A stretch of DNA of 64,000 nt. Origin: Oceanospirillaceae bacterium (GTDB lineage: Bacteria > Pseudomonadota > Gammaproteobacteria > Pseudomonadales > Balneatricaceae). The notes beneath the pieces were generated by a model, which did not search any database, had not been told where the DNA came from, and saw nothing but the letters and a program-made list of their open reading frames with translations. Both the position numbers and the translations under genes were made by a program. Position 1 is the stretch's first letter, and each line of letters begins with the position of its first letter. This document shows, piece by piece, positions 1 to 8,788 of the stretch. The stretch is from NCBI GenBank assembly GCA_013373085.1, contig JABXIM010000036.1, forward strand, positions 62,001-126,000, read 5' to 3'.

Positions 1-123
1 GGCCGGCAGCCACAGCAGGCTGGCATAGCTCGGCGGCAAGGCGATCATCAACCCCAGAGCGCCGGTGAGAAGATAGGCAATGCAGGTACCGAAGCCGGGC
101 AGCAGATAACGGAGAATGGACAT
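1..123 (-). CDS. N-terminus of a MASE1-type membrane sensor protein (partial)
   Basis: Reading from the ATG at 121-123 toward the window edge gives 41 residues starting MSILRYLLPGFGTCIAYLLT and continuing with a hydrophobic stretch ending LLWLPA. The pattern of a first membrane helix, a Gly-Leu-rich segment and then a 'PPSYAS-LLWLPA' turn resembles the start of MASE1 sensor domains, which usually precede GGDEF/EAL or histidine kinase outputs. The output domain lies outside the window, so function is open. It is co-directional with, and downstream of, the RND pump genes. Confidence 0.45.
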   Translation of the reverse strand, partial: MSILRYLLPGFGTCIAYLLTGALGLMIALPPSYASLLWLPA

Positions 124-195
124 GTAGGCTCCGGGCCACATTCGCGATGAGTAATATAAACTCAGACTCTATCGGGTTTTATCGGCTCCTCTGCA

Positions 196-211
196 TGCGA
201 CTTTAGTCGCA
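196..211. terminator. Small hairpin after the RND operon
   Basis: A perfect 6-bp stem (TGCGAC / GTCGCA) with a TTTA loop lies directly beyond the RND pump stop codon. There is no clear U-run on the minus strand, so it may only be a weak terminator or an mRNA 3' end structure. Confidence 0.3.
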
Positions 212-216
212 AAGAC

Positions 217-3200
217 TTATCCTGCATCGGCGGAAACCTCTCGGCGTCCCGTCCTTGACCAGGCCCGCCGCAGATCTTCCAGCAGCAGATAGTTGACCGG
301 CACCATCAGCAGGGTGATCGCCGTCGCGAACAGGATGCCAAAGCCAAGCGATACCGCCATCGGTATCAGGAACTGTGCCTGTGTCGACTTCTCGAACAAC
401 AGCGGCATCAGCCCGATGAAGGTGGTCAGCGAGGTCAGCAGCACCGGCCGGAAGCGTGCGGTGCCGGCCGCCAGCACCGCCTTGGCCAGCGCCCGCTCTC
501 CGCCGTTGCCGGAGGAGCGGTGCCGGTTGATGAAGTCCACCAGCACCAGACTGTCGTTGACCACCACGCCCACCAGCGCCATCAGTCCCATCATGCTCAT
601 GATCGTCAGGTCCATGCCCATGATCCAGTGGCCGATCACCGCACCGATGGCGCCGAACGGTATCACCGACATCACGATCAGCGGCTGCAGGTAAGAGCGA
701 AACGGGATCGCCAGCAGGCTGTAGATGACGAACAGCACGAAGCCGAGCCCCAGCAACAGCGAGCCGAACGACTCCTGTTGTTCCCGCGCCTCGCCCTCGA
801 GACTGTAGGAGAGCCCCGGGTACTGCAGCATCAGATCGTCGAGGAAGAGCCGCAGGTCCTGCGCCAGCACCGTCATGTTGGTGGCCTGCTTGTCCAGGTC
901 CGCGGTGATGTTGACGGTACGGAAACGGTCGATGCGATAGATCGCCGACGGGCTCTTGCCGGGCTGCAGCGTCGCCACGTGGGCCAGTGGCACCGCGCGA
1001 CCATCCGGCAGCCGTATCAGCATCTCCTGCAGGTTGGAGACCGCCTGACGCTCATTGGCCGGCAGCCGCACCATCACCCGGACGTCGTCACGACCGCGCT
1101 GGATGCGCTGCACTTCGATGCCGAAGAACGCCTGACGCACCTGCTTGATCAGGTCGGCCCGGCTCAGCCCGAGGGCATTGCCCTGGTCTGTCAGTTCGAG
1201 CTGAATTTCCTGCTTGCCGTCCGACAGGCTGTCCTCGATGTCATACAGCGTCGGATAGGTCGCCAGCCGTTGCCTGACCTTGTCCGCAGCCTCGGCAAGA
1301 CGGTCCAGGTCCAGGCCGCTGAGCTGCACGTCAACCGGGCTGCCGCCGCGGCCGAACTCGGCACGGTAGGTGAGCGACTCGGCGCCCGGCACCTGGCCCA
1401 CCAGCCCGCGCCACTCCTGCACCAGTTCCGAGCTGGTGATGTCGAGGCTGCGCTTCTCCGGCGACTGGATTTCGAACCGGACCTCGCCGACATGGGAACT
1501 GCCGCCGCCTTCGCCGGTCCTCGCCAGGATATTGAGAATCAGGCTGTCACCGGTGGTATCGTCACGGTACTTCTCCTTCAGTTGGCGCGCCGCGTCGACC
1601 ATCCGTACCACGTAGCGGTCGGTCACCTCGAAGGCGGTGCCGGTCGGCATCGTCAGCGATGCCCGCGCGGTCTCGCTCTGAATACGGGGGAAGAACACGA
1701 ACCGGGTCCAGCCGCTCAGGATCAGACTCAGGATCAGCACCAGGATGCCGCCGAACAGCGCCAGGGTGGTGTAACGGTGCCGCAGACAGCTCTTCAGCAA
1801 CGGCCGGTAATAAAGCACCACCGCACGCTCGAAACCATCGGCGAAGCTCTGCTGCCAGCGCTCCAGCCGCGACTGGCCGCGACTGTGCTGGCGCAGGCGG
1901 ATATGCTTGAGGTGCGCCGGCAGCACGAACTTGGACTCGATCAGTGAAAACAGCAGTACCGGGATGACCACCGCCGGTATCTGGGCGAAGAACACCCCGC
2001 GCCTTCCCTCGACGAAGGCCAGTGGCAGGAAAGCGGCAACGGTGGTCAACACGCCGAAGGTCACCGGTATCGCCACTTCCTGGGTACCGCGGATCGCCGC
2101 ATGCAGGCTGCTCTCGGCCCGGCGCATGTGACTGTAGACGTTTTCACCGGTGACGATGGCGTCGTCAACGACGATCCCGAGCACCAGGATGAAGCCGAAC
2201 AGGCTCATGACGTTGAGGGTGACACCGAACACCGGCAACAGCAGAAAGGCGCCCATGAAACTGATCGGAATGCCGAGGAAGACCCAGAACGCGATCGAAG
2301 GCCGCAGGAACAGCGTCAGCAACAGCAGCACAAGAACGCCGCCCTGCAGGGCATTGGTCACCAGGGTACTGAGTCGTTTCTTGACGATTTCGGAATCGTC
2401 GTCCCAGTAGCTCAGCTGCATGTCAGCGGGCAGGTTCGTCTGTTGCCGGTCAATGTAGCCGCGCACCGCAGCCGATACGTCGAGAGCGCTCTGGTTGCCG
2501 ATCCGGTAGACCTCGATCAGCGCCGCCGGCTCGCCATTGAACCGCGTGCGCAGCGGCACCTCCTCGAAACCGTCATAGACCCGGGCGATATCGCCAAGAC
2601 GGATGATGCTGCCGTCCTCGTTGGTTTTCACAACCAGCCGCTCGAAATCGTCGCGGCGATACGCCTGTCCCTTGGCACGCAGCAGCACGTCGCCGCCGTC
2701 GGTCCGCAGGTTGCCCGCCGACAGGTCGATGGAGCCATTTTCGATGGCATCGCTGATATCGGCCAGGGTCAGACCGAACTCCCGCAGCCGGTCCTGCGAC
2801 GGCTCGATGGCGATCTCGTAGTCGCGCACCGCGCTCAGCTCCACCTGGGTAACGCCGTCGAGCCGTGACAGGTCGTCGCGCACGCGCTCGGCGTATTCGC
2901 GGATTTCCCGCTCGCTGTAAGGGCCGGATACGGTCACCGACATCACCTCGCGGCGCCGGGTGGCCAGGCTGATCACCGGCCGGTCGGCTTCGGTCGGGAA
3001 GGTGTTGATGCCATCGACGCGGCTCTTGATGTCGGCCAGCAGCTCGCGCGGATCGTAGTCGTCGTCGATCTCGATATTGACCTTGGCCGAACCTTCCTGG
3101 GAGCGGCTGCTGATCTCGTCGATACCCTCCAGGTCCTGCACCGCTTCCTCGATGCGGATCGTCACCCCCTTTTCGACGTCTTCCGGCGTGGCGCCGCGCA

Positions 3201-3348
3201 AGGACACCGACACGGTGACGATATTCGCCTCGAACGACGGAAACACCTCCAGCGGTATCCGCGTCGACAGCGACAACAAGCCGCCGAAGAGGATGCAGAC
3301 CATCAACAGATTAGCGGCGACGTGATTGCGGGCGAACCAGGCGATCAT
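217..3348 (-). CDS. RND family multidrug efflux pump, inner-membrane permease
   Basis: 1043 residues, the normal size for an AcrB/HAE1-class proton-driven pump. It has the two-fold RND layout: TM1 at residues 10-30, a large periplasmic porter domain, a TM cluster from about 330 with the motif GIVVDDAIVTGENV carrying the proton-relay pair D395/D396, then a second porter half and a C-terminal TM bundle with GVVVNDSLVLVDF. The start overlaps the adaptor stop by 4 bp (ATGA), so the two are translationally coupled. It should act with the adaptor and outer-membrane factor upstream to expel hydrophobic compounds from the periplasm or inner leaflet. Substrate cannot be read from sequence. The divergent N-terminus (FPSFEANIVTV) fits the MdtB/'acriflavin resistance'-like branch rather than AcrB proper. 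Confidence 0.93.
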   Translation of the reverse strand: MIAWFARNHVAANLLMVCILFGGLLSLSTRIPLEVFPSFEANIVTVSVSLRGATPEDVEKGVTIRIEEAVQDLEGIDEISSRSQEGSAKVNIEIDDDYDPRELLADIKSRVDGINTFPTEADRPVISLATRRREVMSVTVSGPYSEREIREYAERVRDDLSRLDGVTQVELSAVRDYEIAIEPSQDRLREFGLTLADISDAIENGSIDLSAGNLRTDGGDVLLRAKGQAYRRDDFERLVVKTNEDGSIIRLGDIARVYDGFEEVPLRTRFNGEPAALIEVYRIGNQSALDVSAAVRGYIDRQQTNLPADMQLSYWDDDSEIVKKRLSTLVTNALQGGVLVLLLLTLFLRPSIAFWVFLGIPISFMGAFLLLPVFGVTLNVMSLFGFILVLGIVVDDAIVTGENVYSHMRRAESSLHAAIRGTQEVAIPVTFGVLTTVAAFLPLAFVEGRRGVFFAQIPAVVIPVLLFSLIESKFVLPAHLKHIRLRQHSRGQSRLERWQQSFADGFERAVVLYYRPLLKSCLRHRYTTLALFGGILVLILSLILSGWTRFVFFPRIQSETARASLTMPTGTAFEVTDRYVVRMVDAARQLKEKYRDDTTGDSLILNILARTGEGGGSSHVGEVRFEIQSPEKRSLDITSSELVQEWRGLVGQVPGAESLTYRAEFGRGGSPVDVQLSGLDLDRLAEAADKVRQRLATYPTLYDIEDSLSDGKQEIQLELTDQGNALGLSRADLIKQVRQAFFGIEVQRIQRGRDDVRVMVRLPANERQAVSNLQEMLIRLPDGRAVPLAHVATLQPGKSPSAIYRIDRFRTVNITADLDKQATNMTVLAQDLRLFLDDLMLQYPGLSYSLEGEAREQQESFGSLLLGLGFVLFVIYSLLAIPFRSYLQPLIVMSVIPFGAIGAVIGHWIMGMDLTIMSMMGLMALVGVVVNDSLVLVDFINRHRSSGNGGERALAKAVLAAGTARFRPVLLTSLTTFIGLMPLLFEKSTQAQFLIPMAVSLGFGILFATAITLLMVPVNYLLLEDLRRAWSRTGRREVSADAG

Positions 3349-4547
3349 GGCCGGCGTCCCTCTGCCGCAACCGAGGTGGCGGGATCAGCGGACTCGTTCA
3401 TGACCTGCACCCGGGTACCACTGCTGACCTGGCCAAGCGGCGTCAGCACCAGGCGGTCGCCGCTTTCCAGCCCGGCACCGACCAGCGCCTCATGGCTGTT
3501 CTGCCACAGGATCTCCACCTCCTGCCGGCGCAGCACACCATCCCTGACCAGGTAGACGAAACTGCCCTGGTAAAGGGTACGATTGGGAATTACCAGCGCC
3601 GACTCGAGCTGGCGGCCCTCGATTTCGGCGGTGACGTACTGGTTGATCTTCAGCGGCTGCCGACCCTGGGCTTTGAGACCATAGGGGTCATCGATGGTCG
3701 CGACCACGTGCAACTGCTGGCTGCTGGTATCGATAGCACCCTCGGTACGCACAACACGTCCCCGCCACTGCTGATCCTCGATCAGCGACGAGTGCAGGGT
3801 AACGCCGGGCTGACGCCGGATGCCGCTGTCATCGTCGAAGCGATAGGTTTCCGGCAGGTCGATGAAACGCAGGTCGCGGTTCTTCAACGGTAGCCGGATC
3901 TCGACGTAGTCGATGGCGTAAATCTCGCCGAGCTCGGTGCTGCTGCTGACCACCTGTCCAACATCGACGCTGGTCGACAGCACCCGCCCGGCGTAGGGCG
4001 CACGGATCTTGGTGCGCTCGAGGTTCAGCTCGGCCTGGCGCAGGCTGGCCTCGGCGGACTGCACCTCGGCGCGGGCGGAGGCCAGCTGGGGCTGGCGCGA
4101 TACCAGGGCCGGCGGCGCTTCGGTATTACCGAGCCGGCGCCAGTCCTGCAACGCCTGTTCGGCCTGCGCCTGTTCCTCGAGCAGTGCCTGCCGGCTCTCG
4201 GCCAGCGCTGCACGCGCAGTGGCCACCGCAGCCTCGTAGTCGCGGCTGTCGATATGCAGCAATACCTCGCCGGCCTCGAAGAAGCCGCCATCGCGGAAGT
4301 TGGGACTGACTTCGGTGATCTGTCCCGACACCTGGGGCAGCAGCGTGCTTTGGGTACGCGGACGCACGGTGCCGTAACTCTGCAGCCGGACCTGATAGGG
4401 TCTGGGCGCCAGCGTCAGCGTCTCGACCCGCACAACCGTTTCCGGCGGCGCTGCCGAACGCTTGGCCTCCGGGCGGTTCAGCATCACCAGCGCCGCCATC
4501 CCGGCCAAGCCGGCAAACACCAGAACGGGGAGTATCTTCTTGATCAT
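3345..4547 (-). CDS. RND efflux periplasmic adaptor (membrane fusion protein)
   Basis: 400 residues. An N-terminal membrane anchor (about residues 3-24) is followed by a split lipoyl/barrel-sandwich domain (VRPRTQSTLLPQVSGQITEV; later APYAGRVLSTSVDVGQVVS), a coiled-coil hairpin rich in Ala/Gln/Glu between them, and beta-barrel and membrane-proximal domains. This is the HlyD/AcrA-type adaptor that bridges pump and outer-membrane channel. It overlaps by 4 bp both the outer-membrane factor gene upstream and the pump gene downstream, so all three proteins are likely made from one message. There is no lipobox, so it is probably anchored by the uncleaved N-terminal helix. Confidence 0.92.
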   Translation of the reverse strand: MIKKILPVLVFAGLAGMAALVMLNRPEAKRSAAPPETVVRVETLTLAPRPYQVRLQSYGTVRPRTQSTLLPQVSGQITEVSPNFRDGGFFEAGEVLLHIDSRDYEAAVATARAALAESRQALLEEQAQAEQALQDWRRLGNTEAPPALVSRQPQLASARAEVQSAEASLRQAELNLERTKIRAPYAGRVLSTSVDVGQVVSSSTELGEIYAIDYVEIRLPLKNRDLRFIDLPETYRFDDDSGIRRQPGVTLHSSLIEDQQWRGRVVRTEGAIDTSSQQLHVVATIDDPYGLKAQGRQPLKINQYVTAEIEGRQLESALVIPNRTLYQGSFVYLVRDGVLRRQEVEILWQNSHEALVGAGLESGDRLVLTPLGQVSSGTRVQVMNESADPATSVAAEGRRP

Positions 4548-6025
4548 TCGCGTTGATCCGCCACTCGATTCAAGGGTTCGGAGTTAGGGAGCTTCTCAGC
4601 CAGGGTCGCGACATCTCTCACCTCATTGCCCAGTCCGCCGCCCAGCGCTCGGTACAGCGCGACCCGGTTCTGCAACAGGTCACGTCGGGTTTCGATAGCC
4701 GAATTTTGAGCGTCGAGAGAGCGCCGCTGCGCTTCCAGTACCGTGCTATATTCGACCAGTCCCTTACGATATTGCTCAAATGCCAGCTCCTCCGCCAAAC
4801 GGGCGTTGCGCTCGGCCTGTTGGAACTGCTCGTACTGGGCCTGCAACGCCTGGCTGCGACCGAGACTGTTCTCCACCTCGCCGAAGGCGATGAACAGTTC
4901 GTCCAGGAAGCGCTTTTCGAGCTCTTCGACGCGGGCCCGGGCCTGCCCCTCACCGGCCTCGAGGCGCCCGGCGTTGAACAACGGCTGGGCGAGACCCGCC
5001 GCCAGCGACCAGGCCAACCCACCCTCCAGCAGGTCAGGCAGCCGCCCGCTTTCGTCACCGACCGACGCCTGGATCTGCAGGCTGGGAAAGCGTTGTTTGT
5101 GAGCAATCGCCAACGCAGCATCACTTGCCATCAGGTCCATCCAGGCGGATTGCAGGTCGGGGCGACGCCGCAGCAGATCGGCCGGAACTCCGGCCGTCAC
5201 CGGCGTCTGCAGCAGCGGCAGTGCAGGCAATTGCGTCCAGCGACCATCGGGGTAACGGCCCAGCAGGCGTTGCAGGCCACGCGCGGCCTCGCCGCGCAGC
5301 TGGGTTTGCGCTTCGACCCGCGCCCGTTCGCTCTCGACATCATTACGCGCCAGGTAGACGTCCAGTGCACTGCCAAGCCCCAGCCGGTAACCCGACTCGA
5401 TTACTTCGAGGTTCTGCTCGAGGTTATGCAGTCGGCGGCTAAACAGCGCCAGTTGCTGCTCCGTCGCCAGCAGCTCGTACCAGGCATTGGCGAGGTCGCT
5501 CGCCAGATCCAGCCGGGCGGCATCCAGTTCTGCGCGACGGGCCGCCAGCGTCAGGTTGGCCTGGCGCTGGCCATCGCTGAGCTTGCCCCACAGATCGAGT
5601 TCCCAGCCCAGGTCCAGCCCTATGCCGTAGCTGGTCTGGGGTCCGCCGACGGCGCGGTCCACGGCCTGCCGGCTGCGGCTGATATCAAGCGACAGGTCGA
5701 GCTCGGGATAGAGGTCAGCTCCGGCGATGATCAGGCCCTGTTCCGACTGGCGCACCAGGGCCCGCTGCGCGGCGAGCTGATGATTGTTGGCGAGTCCTTC
5801 CGCCACCAGGCTCGCCAGCGCCGGATCGTCCAGCTCGTCGAGCCAGCCGGGCGACACCGCGGAGGTGTTCGACGGCGACTGCCAGCGCTCAGGCAGCGCC
5901 ATGGAATCGGGCTCGATACCGATACCCGAAGTGGCACAGCCTGTCGCCAGCCAGGTCATACATCCCAGTTGAATTAAACGCTTGGCGGTGGAAAACACGA
6001 TTCTCCCGATGTCGGCATCCTGCAA
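4544..6025 (-). CDS. NodT/OprM-type outer-membrane efflux lipoprotein
   Basis: 493 residues with the TolC-family repeat: two copies of an outer-membrane efflux domain with long Ala/Gln/Leu-rich helices (ANAWYELLATEQQLALFSRR; AFGEVENSLGRSQALQAQYE). The N-terminus has Lys/Arg, a short hydrophobic stretch and the lipobox-like LATGC, so Cys30 is probably lipidated. The sequence ALPERWQSP and the motif RRRPDLQSAW are typical of the NodT family. It is the exit duct of the tripartite pump. The chosen ATG lacks a clear Shine-Dalgarno sequence; a start a few residues inside is possible but would shorten the signal peptide. Confidence 0.9.
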   Translation of the reverse strand: MQDADIGRIVFSTAKRLIQLGCMTWLATGCATSGIGIEPDSMALPERWQSPSNTSAVSPGWLDELDDPALASLVAEGLANNHQLAAQRALVRQSEQGLIIAGADLYPELDLSLDISRSRQAVDRAVGGPQTSYGIGLDLGWELDLWGKLSDGQRQANLTLAARRAELDAARLDLASDLANAWYELLATEQQLALFSRRLHNLEQNLEVIESGYRLGLGSALDVYLARNDVESERARVEAQTQLRGEAARGLQRLLGRYPDGRWTQLPALPLLQTPVTAGVPADLLRRRPDLQSAWMDLMASDAALAIAHKQRFPSLQIQASVGDESGRLPDLLEGGLAWSLAAGLAQPLFNAGRLEAGEGQARARVEELEKRFLDELFIAFGEVENSLGRSQALQAQYEQFQQAERNARLAEELAFEQYRKGLVEYSTVLEAQRRSLDAQNSAIETRRDLLQNRVALYRALGGGLGNEVRDVATLAEKLPNSEPLNRVADQRE

Positions 6026-6082
6026 CGGTCAGACGCTTAGAATAAGGGATAACGGCGGCCGAAACAGCGTACTTAACCTTTC

Positions 6083-6098
6083 TTTACGCCCACGTAAA
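6083..6098. promoter_or_regulatory. 16-bp palindrome upstream of the efflux operon
   Basis: TTTACG-CCCA-CGTAAA lies in the 97-bp gap between the LysR gene and the outer-membrane factor gene. Its symmetry and place, about 60-75 bp before the efflux start codon, fit an operator. It could instead be an intercistronic hairpin. No regulator can be assigned. Confidence 0.3.
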
Positions 6099-6122
6099 AC
6101 TGCGGTCGCCCGGCTGGAAAAT

Positions 6123-7052
6123 TCAGACTCTTGCGGCTTCGTCCGGTTCAATCGGCTGCAGCGCAAGCTCTGTGCCCACGGCGGCTTCGAAACTGTCGAT
6201 AAACGCCTGCTCCAGCGTATCGCCTTCGCGGGCCGCCGGCAGCACGAACCCGAAGCAAAAGGATAGAGTGGGCGCGAACGGCCGTGCGACCCCGCCTTCG
6301 GACGCCCACTGGCGGGCGCTGAAGGGGTCCACCAACGCGACGCCGAGCCCCGCGCGCACCAGGGCGCGGGCAACCGTAAACTGGTCGGCGCCGGCCTGCT
6401 CATCGGGCCGGACCAGATGGTCACGCAGTAGACGTTCGAGGCGCTGATAGCGCAATTCATCAGCGCTGCCGACGGGAATGAAAGGTTCACGATCCAGGTC
6501 CTCCACCCGCACACGATCCTGGCTCGCAAAGCGGTGCCCCGGCGGCGCAATGCAGTACAACTCGCTGCGCCAGGCCGGCCCTGCCTGTACCGCACCGGTC
6601 TCCGCCGGCAGCTCCACCAGCCCGAGTTCGTAACCATGGACGGCAATCCGCTGCAGCAGTTCGGACGCTGGCTCGGCTGCCAGGCTCAGGGCAACCTCAT
6701 CGCGCCCCAGGCGAAAACGGGCCATCACCTCGGGCAGTACCGTTTCGGCAAACAGCGCCGTTGCGCCCACGCGAAGCTGACCGCTTTTCATCATTCGAAT
6801 GTGGTCGGCGCAACGCCCGAGCCGCTCCATGCCACAGAAATGTCGCTCGACCTCGGCGTGAAACGCCCGAGCCCCCGGCGTCGCATGCAACCGGCCGTTG
6901 CGTCGCTCGAACAGGCGAAAGCCCAGACTCTGCTCCAGATCGCGCACCAGCCGCGAGATTGCCGGCTGAGACACGCCGAGGTGGCGCGCGGCGTCGGTCA
7001 TCGACCCCTGCTGCATAATGGCACGGAAGGCGGTGAGCTGTTTGCTGTTCAT
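6123..7052 (-). CDS. LysR-family transcriptional regulator
   Basis: 309 residues. The N-terminal winged helix-turn-helix (residues about 3-62: LTAFRAIMQQGSMTDAARHL then SQPAISRLVRDLEQSLGFRL) is followed by a LysR substrate-binding domain starting near 90 (GQLRVGATALFAETVLPEVM). It lies immediately upstream of, and in the same direction as, the RND genes, and probably regulates them, although LysR regulators are more often divergent from their targets. The HTH sequence (QLTAFRAIMQQGSMTDAARHLGVSQ split here) resembles amino-acid-catabolism regulators of the NocR/OccR type, so an opine-like or amino-acid-like effector is possible. An 11-bp inverted repeat lies just upstream of its start. Confidence 0.9.
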   Translation of the reverse strand: MNSKQLTAFRAIMQQGSMTDAARHLGVSQPAISRLVRDLEQSLGFRLFERRNGRLHATPGARAFHAEVERHFCGMERLGRCADHIRMMKSGQLRVGATALFAETVLPEVMARFRLGRDEVALSLAAEPASELLQRIAVHGYELGLVELPAETGAVQAGPAWRSELYCIAPPGHRFASQDRVRVEDLDREPFIPVGSADELRYQRLERLLRDHLVRPDEQAGADQFTVARALVRAGLGVALVDPFSARQWASEGGVARPFAPTLSFCFGFVLPAAREGDTLEQAFIDSFEAAVGTELALQPIEPDEAARV

Positions 7053-7062
7053 CGGGGCTATC

Positions 7063-7110
7063 CATAACTTTTCAGAAAATACTGGTCGCGAAACTACCGG
7101 AAAAGTTATG
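7063..7110. promoter_or_regulatory. 11-bp perfect inverted repeat before the LysR gene
   Basis: CATAACTTTTC (7063-7073) and GAAAAGTTATG (7100-7110) form a perfect inverted repeat with 26 bp between arms, starting 11 bp upstream of the LysR start codon. The inner half also contains TTTTC-A-GAAAA. This geometry suits LysR autoregulation or another dimeric repressor. The region from here to the tRNA (7111-7249) shows no other recognisable feature. Confidence 0.4.
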
Positions 7111-7249
7111 ACAGGAAAAGAACTAAGGGAAAGAGGTAAGTCGTAAATGCGACGATACGGTTTGGCAAGGCGAACCGGAGCGATCGTACAGGCATATCCG
7201 CAATGACGAGCGACGATGTCGGTTATTGCTGACAGGTACGGGTATATTA

Positions 7250-7306
7250 AAAGAGGAAAGCGAGAAGCGAACGCTTCGAGAAGGAGGCACCACCCTAAGG
7301 TGGTGC
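7250..7306 (-). terminator. Hairpins after tRNA-Leu
   Basis: Two hairpins follow the tRNA in its direction of transcription. The first is a perfect 8-bp stem (GCACCACC / GGTGGTGC, 7287-7306) that takes in the encoded CCA end. The second is GAAGCG-AA-CGCTTC (7264-7277), followed on the minus strand by a pyrimidine run ending CTCTTTTAA. The second is the better terminator candidate. Confidence 0.45.
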
Positions 7307-7387
7307 AGATGGGGAGACTCGAACTCCCACGCCCGTGAAGGCACTAGCACCTGAAGCTAGCGTGTCTACCAATTCCACCACATCTGC
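7301..7387 (-). tRNA. tRNA-Leu(CAG)
   Basis: An 87-nt class II tRNA with the CCA end encoded. The acceptor stem is GCAGATG / CATCTGC with A73. The D-loop carries TTGGTAGAC, the anticodon stem-loop is GCTAGC-TTCAGGT-GCTAG with anticodon CAG, a long variable arm follows (TGCCTTCACGGGCGT) and the T-loop reads GTTCGAGTC. The long variable arm and discriminator A fit leucine. Confidence 0.97.
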
Positions 7388-7502
7388 TTCGAAAGTGGGG
7401 CGAATTATATAGAGCGTTTTTCGGCTTGGGAACCCCCTCCGGCAAATTTTTTTGCCGTGATGGGTGACGGCCCTGTTCGACGCGAGGCGGGGCTTACACA
7501 GC

Positions 7503-7807
7503 GTTGTAGGATGGGAAAAGCGATGCATCCGCTCGGGCTTGACGACTTGCCTTGCGATCCAGGCATCGCGGTATCCGCAATATCGATCGCAGTACAGATC
7601 GATTGGTTTCGGTCGGCACGCAGCCTGTCAATACGGCGGCCCGGGGTCCGCGGGGCCGGTCTGCCGATAGTGGCGTGCGCACTTCGAACATCCAGCGTAC
7701 GCGCCAATAAAAACCTGGGCGTGATTGGCAAAAATGATGGGTTACGCCGCCACGAACAAAGTGCCAGATGCACAGAGCGGCCCGGTGGCGGCTTCACCCA
7801 TCCTACG
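7503..7807. repeat. Intergenic repeat of the GTAGGATGGG family, copy 1
   Basis: The 423-bp gap between the tRNA and znuA holds no convincing gene. It contains an element bounded by TTGTAGGATGGG (7504-7515) and CCCATCCTAC (7797-7806), which are inverted ends. Two shorter, degraded relatives lie at 12219 and 41287. Such GTAGG(A/G)TGGG elements are common in gammaproteobacterial intergenic DNA. It carries no transposase and may be a miniature, non-autonomous or relic element. Confidence 0.55.
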
Positions 7808-7810
7808 GCG

Positions 7811-8722
7811 CTACGGCGCTCGATCCGGCGCCAGGCAGCGTTCGAACGCGTTCGCCAACGAATCCAGGTATTCCAGGTAGGCGTCCGGACCCGGCTCGAT
7901 ACCGCGAGCCAGCGGATCCAGTTCGCCATGACGAACGCCGGTGCCTTCAGTCACAGCCGCCACCACCGCCGCGCGGAATTGCGGCTCGCTGAATACGCAT
8001 ACCGCCTGCTGCTCGGACAGCTGACTGCGAATCTCCCCCAGGTGGCGGGCGCCGGGCTGACGGCCGGGATCGACAGTGAAATAGCCGAGTTGTTTCAGGC
8101 CGTAGTGTTCGACGAAGCGACCATAGCCATCATGAAACACAAAGAAACCCCGATCGCTCAGCGGCGCCAGACGCTCGCGCAGCTCACGATCGCGGGCCAA
8201 CAGCGACTGCGCAAAGCGCTCATAGTTGCCAGCCAGCCTGTCACTCTGTTCCGGCGCCAGTTCGATCAGAGCATCGCGTATTTGCTCCGCTGCCTCCAGC
8301 ATCAGCACCGGATCCATCCAGATGTGCGCATCGGCGCCCTGATGGTCATGATGGTGATGTTCTTCGGCGGCACCATGGTCATCATCTTGCTCCGCGGCCG
8401 CTTCCGGCTCTTCCTTCATCAACTGCAGAATATGTGCGTCGCTCTGCGTCAACGGCTTGACCAGAAACTGCTCCAGTTGCGGACCGACCCAGACAATCAG
8501 GTCCGCCGCCGCAATACGACGCATATCCGAGGGCTTGAGCGCATAGTGATGCGGGGACGCATCGGGCGGGACCAGCAAACCCGGTTCCGCAATGCCATCG
8601 GCCAGTGCAGCCGCCACCAGTTGCAGGGGCTTGACGCTGGCTTCGAGCTGTAACGCCGAAGCCGGCAGGGCCGGCAGCGTCAGGAGCAGGGAAGTCAGAA
8701 GGGTACGCAATCGAAAAGGCAT
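7811..8722 (-). CDS. znuA: Zinc ABC transporter, periplasmic zinc-binding protein
   Basis: 303 residues. A signal peptide (residues 1-23, ending ASA) leads into a cluster A-I metal-binding protein with ligand motifs PDASPHHY, a His/Asp/Glu-rich loop at about 131-150 (EEHHHHDHQGADAH), VFHDGYGRF and VFSEPQFR. The His-rich loop is the hallmark of ZnuA against Mn-binding paralogs. It is divergent from zur-znuCB across a 66-bp gap that contains a Zur-box-like palindrome, so it should be derepressed at low zinc. It delivers Zn(II) to ZnuBC in the inner membrane. Confidence 0.95.
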   Translation of the reverse strand: MPFRLRTLLTSLLLTLPALPASALQLEASVKPLQLVAAALADGIAEPGLLVPPDASPHHYALKPSDMRRIAAADLIVWVGPQLEQFLVKPLTQSDAHILQLMKEEPEAAAEQDDDHGAAEEHHHHDHQGADAHIWMDPVLMLEAAEQIRDALIELAPEQSDRLAGNYERFAQSLLARDRELRERLAPLSDRGFFVFHDGYGRFVEHYGLKQLGYFTVDPGRQPGARHLGEIRSQLSEQQAVCVFSEPQFRAAVVAAVTEGTGVRHGELDPLARGIEPGPDAYLEYLDSLANAFERCLAPDRAP

Positions 8723-8754
8723 GGTCGCATGGGGTCCAAAAACGAAAAGACTGC

Positions 8755-8767
8755 GTTACACTATAAC
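8755..8767. promoter_or_regulatory. Zur-box-like operator between znuA and zur
   Basis: GTTACACTATAAC is an imperfect palindrome (GTTA-N5-TAAC) matching the GTTAT-rich core of gammaproteobacterial Zur boxes. It is the only such symmetry in the 66-bp divergent region, so one site could control both directions. Confidence 0.55.
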
Positions 8768-8788
8768 AAAACATCCAGGTCCGGAAGC

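Noticed and set aside
520-1947. Long plus-strand open reading frame (475 aa) opposite the RND pump
   Set aside because: His/Gln/Arg-rich composition typical of antisense shadows in GC-rich genes; the opposite strand encodes a complete RND protein.
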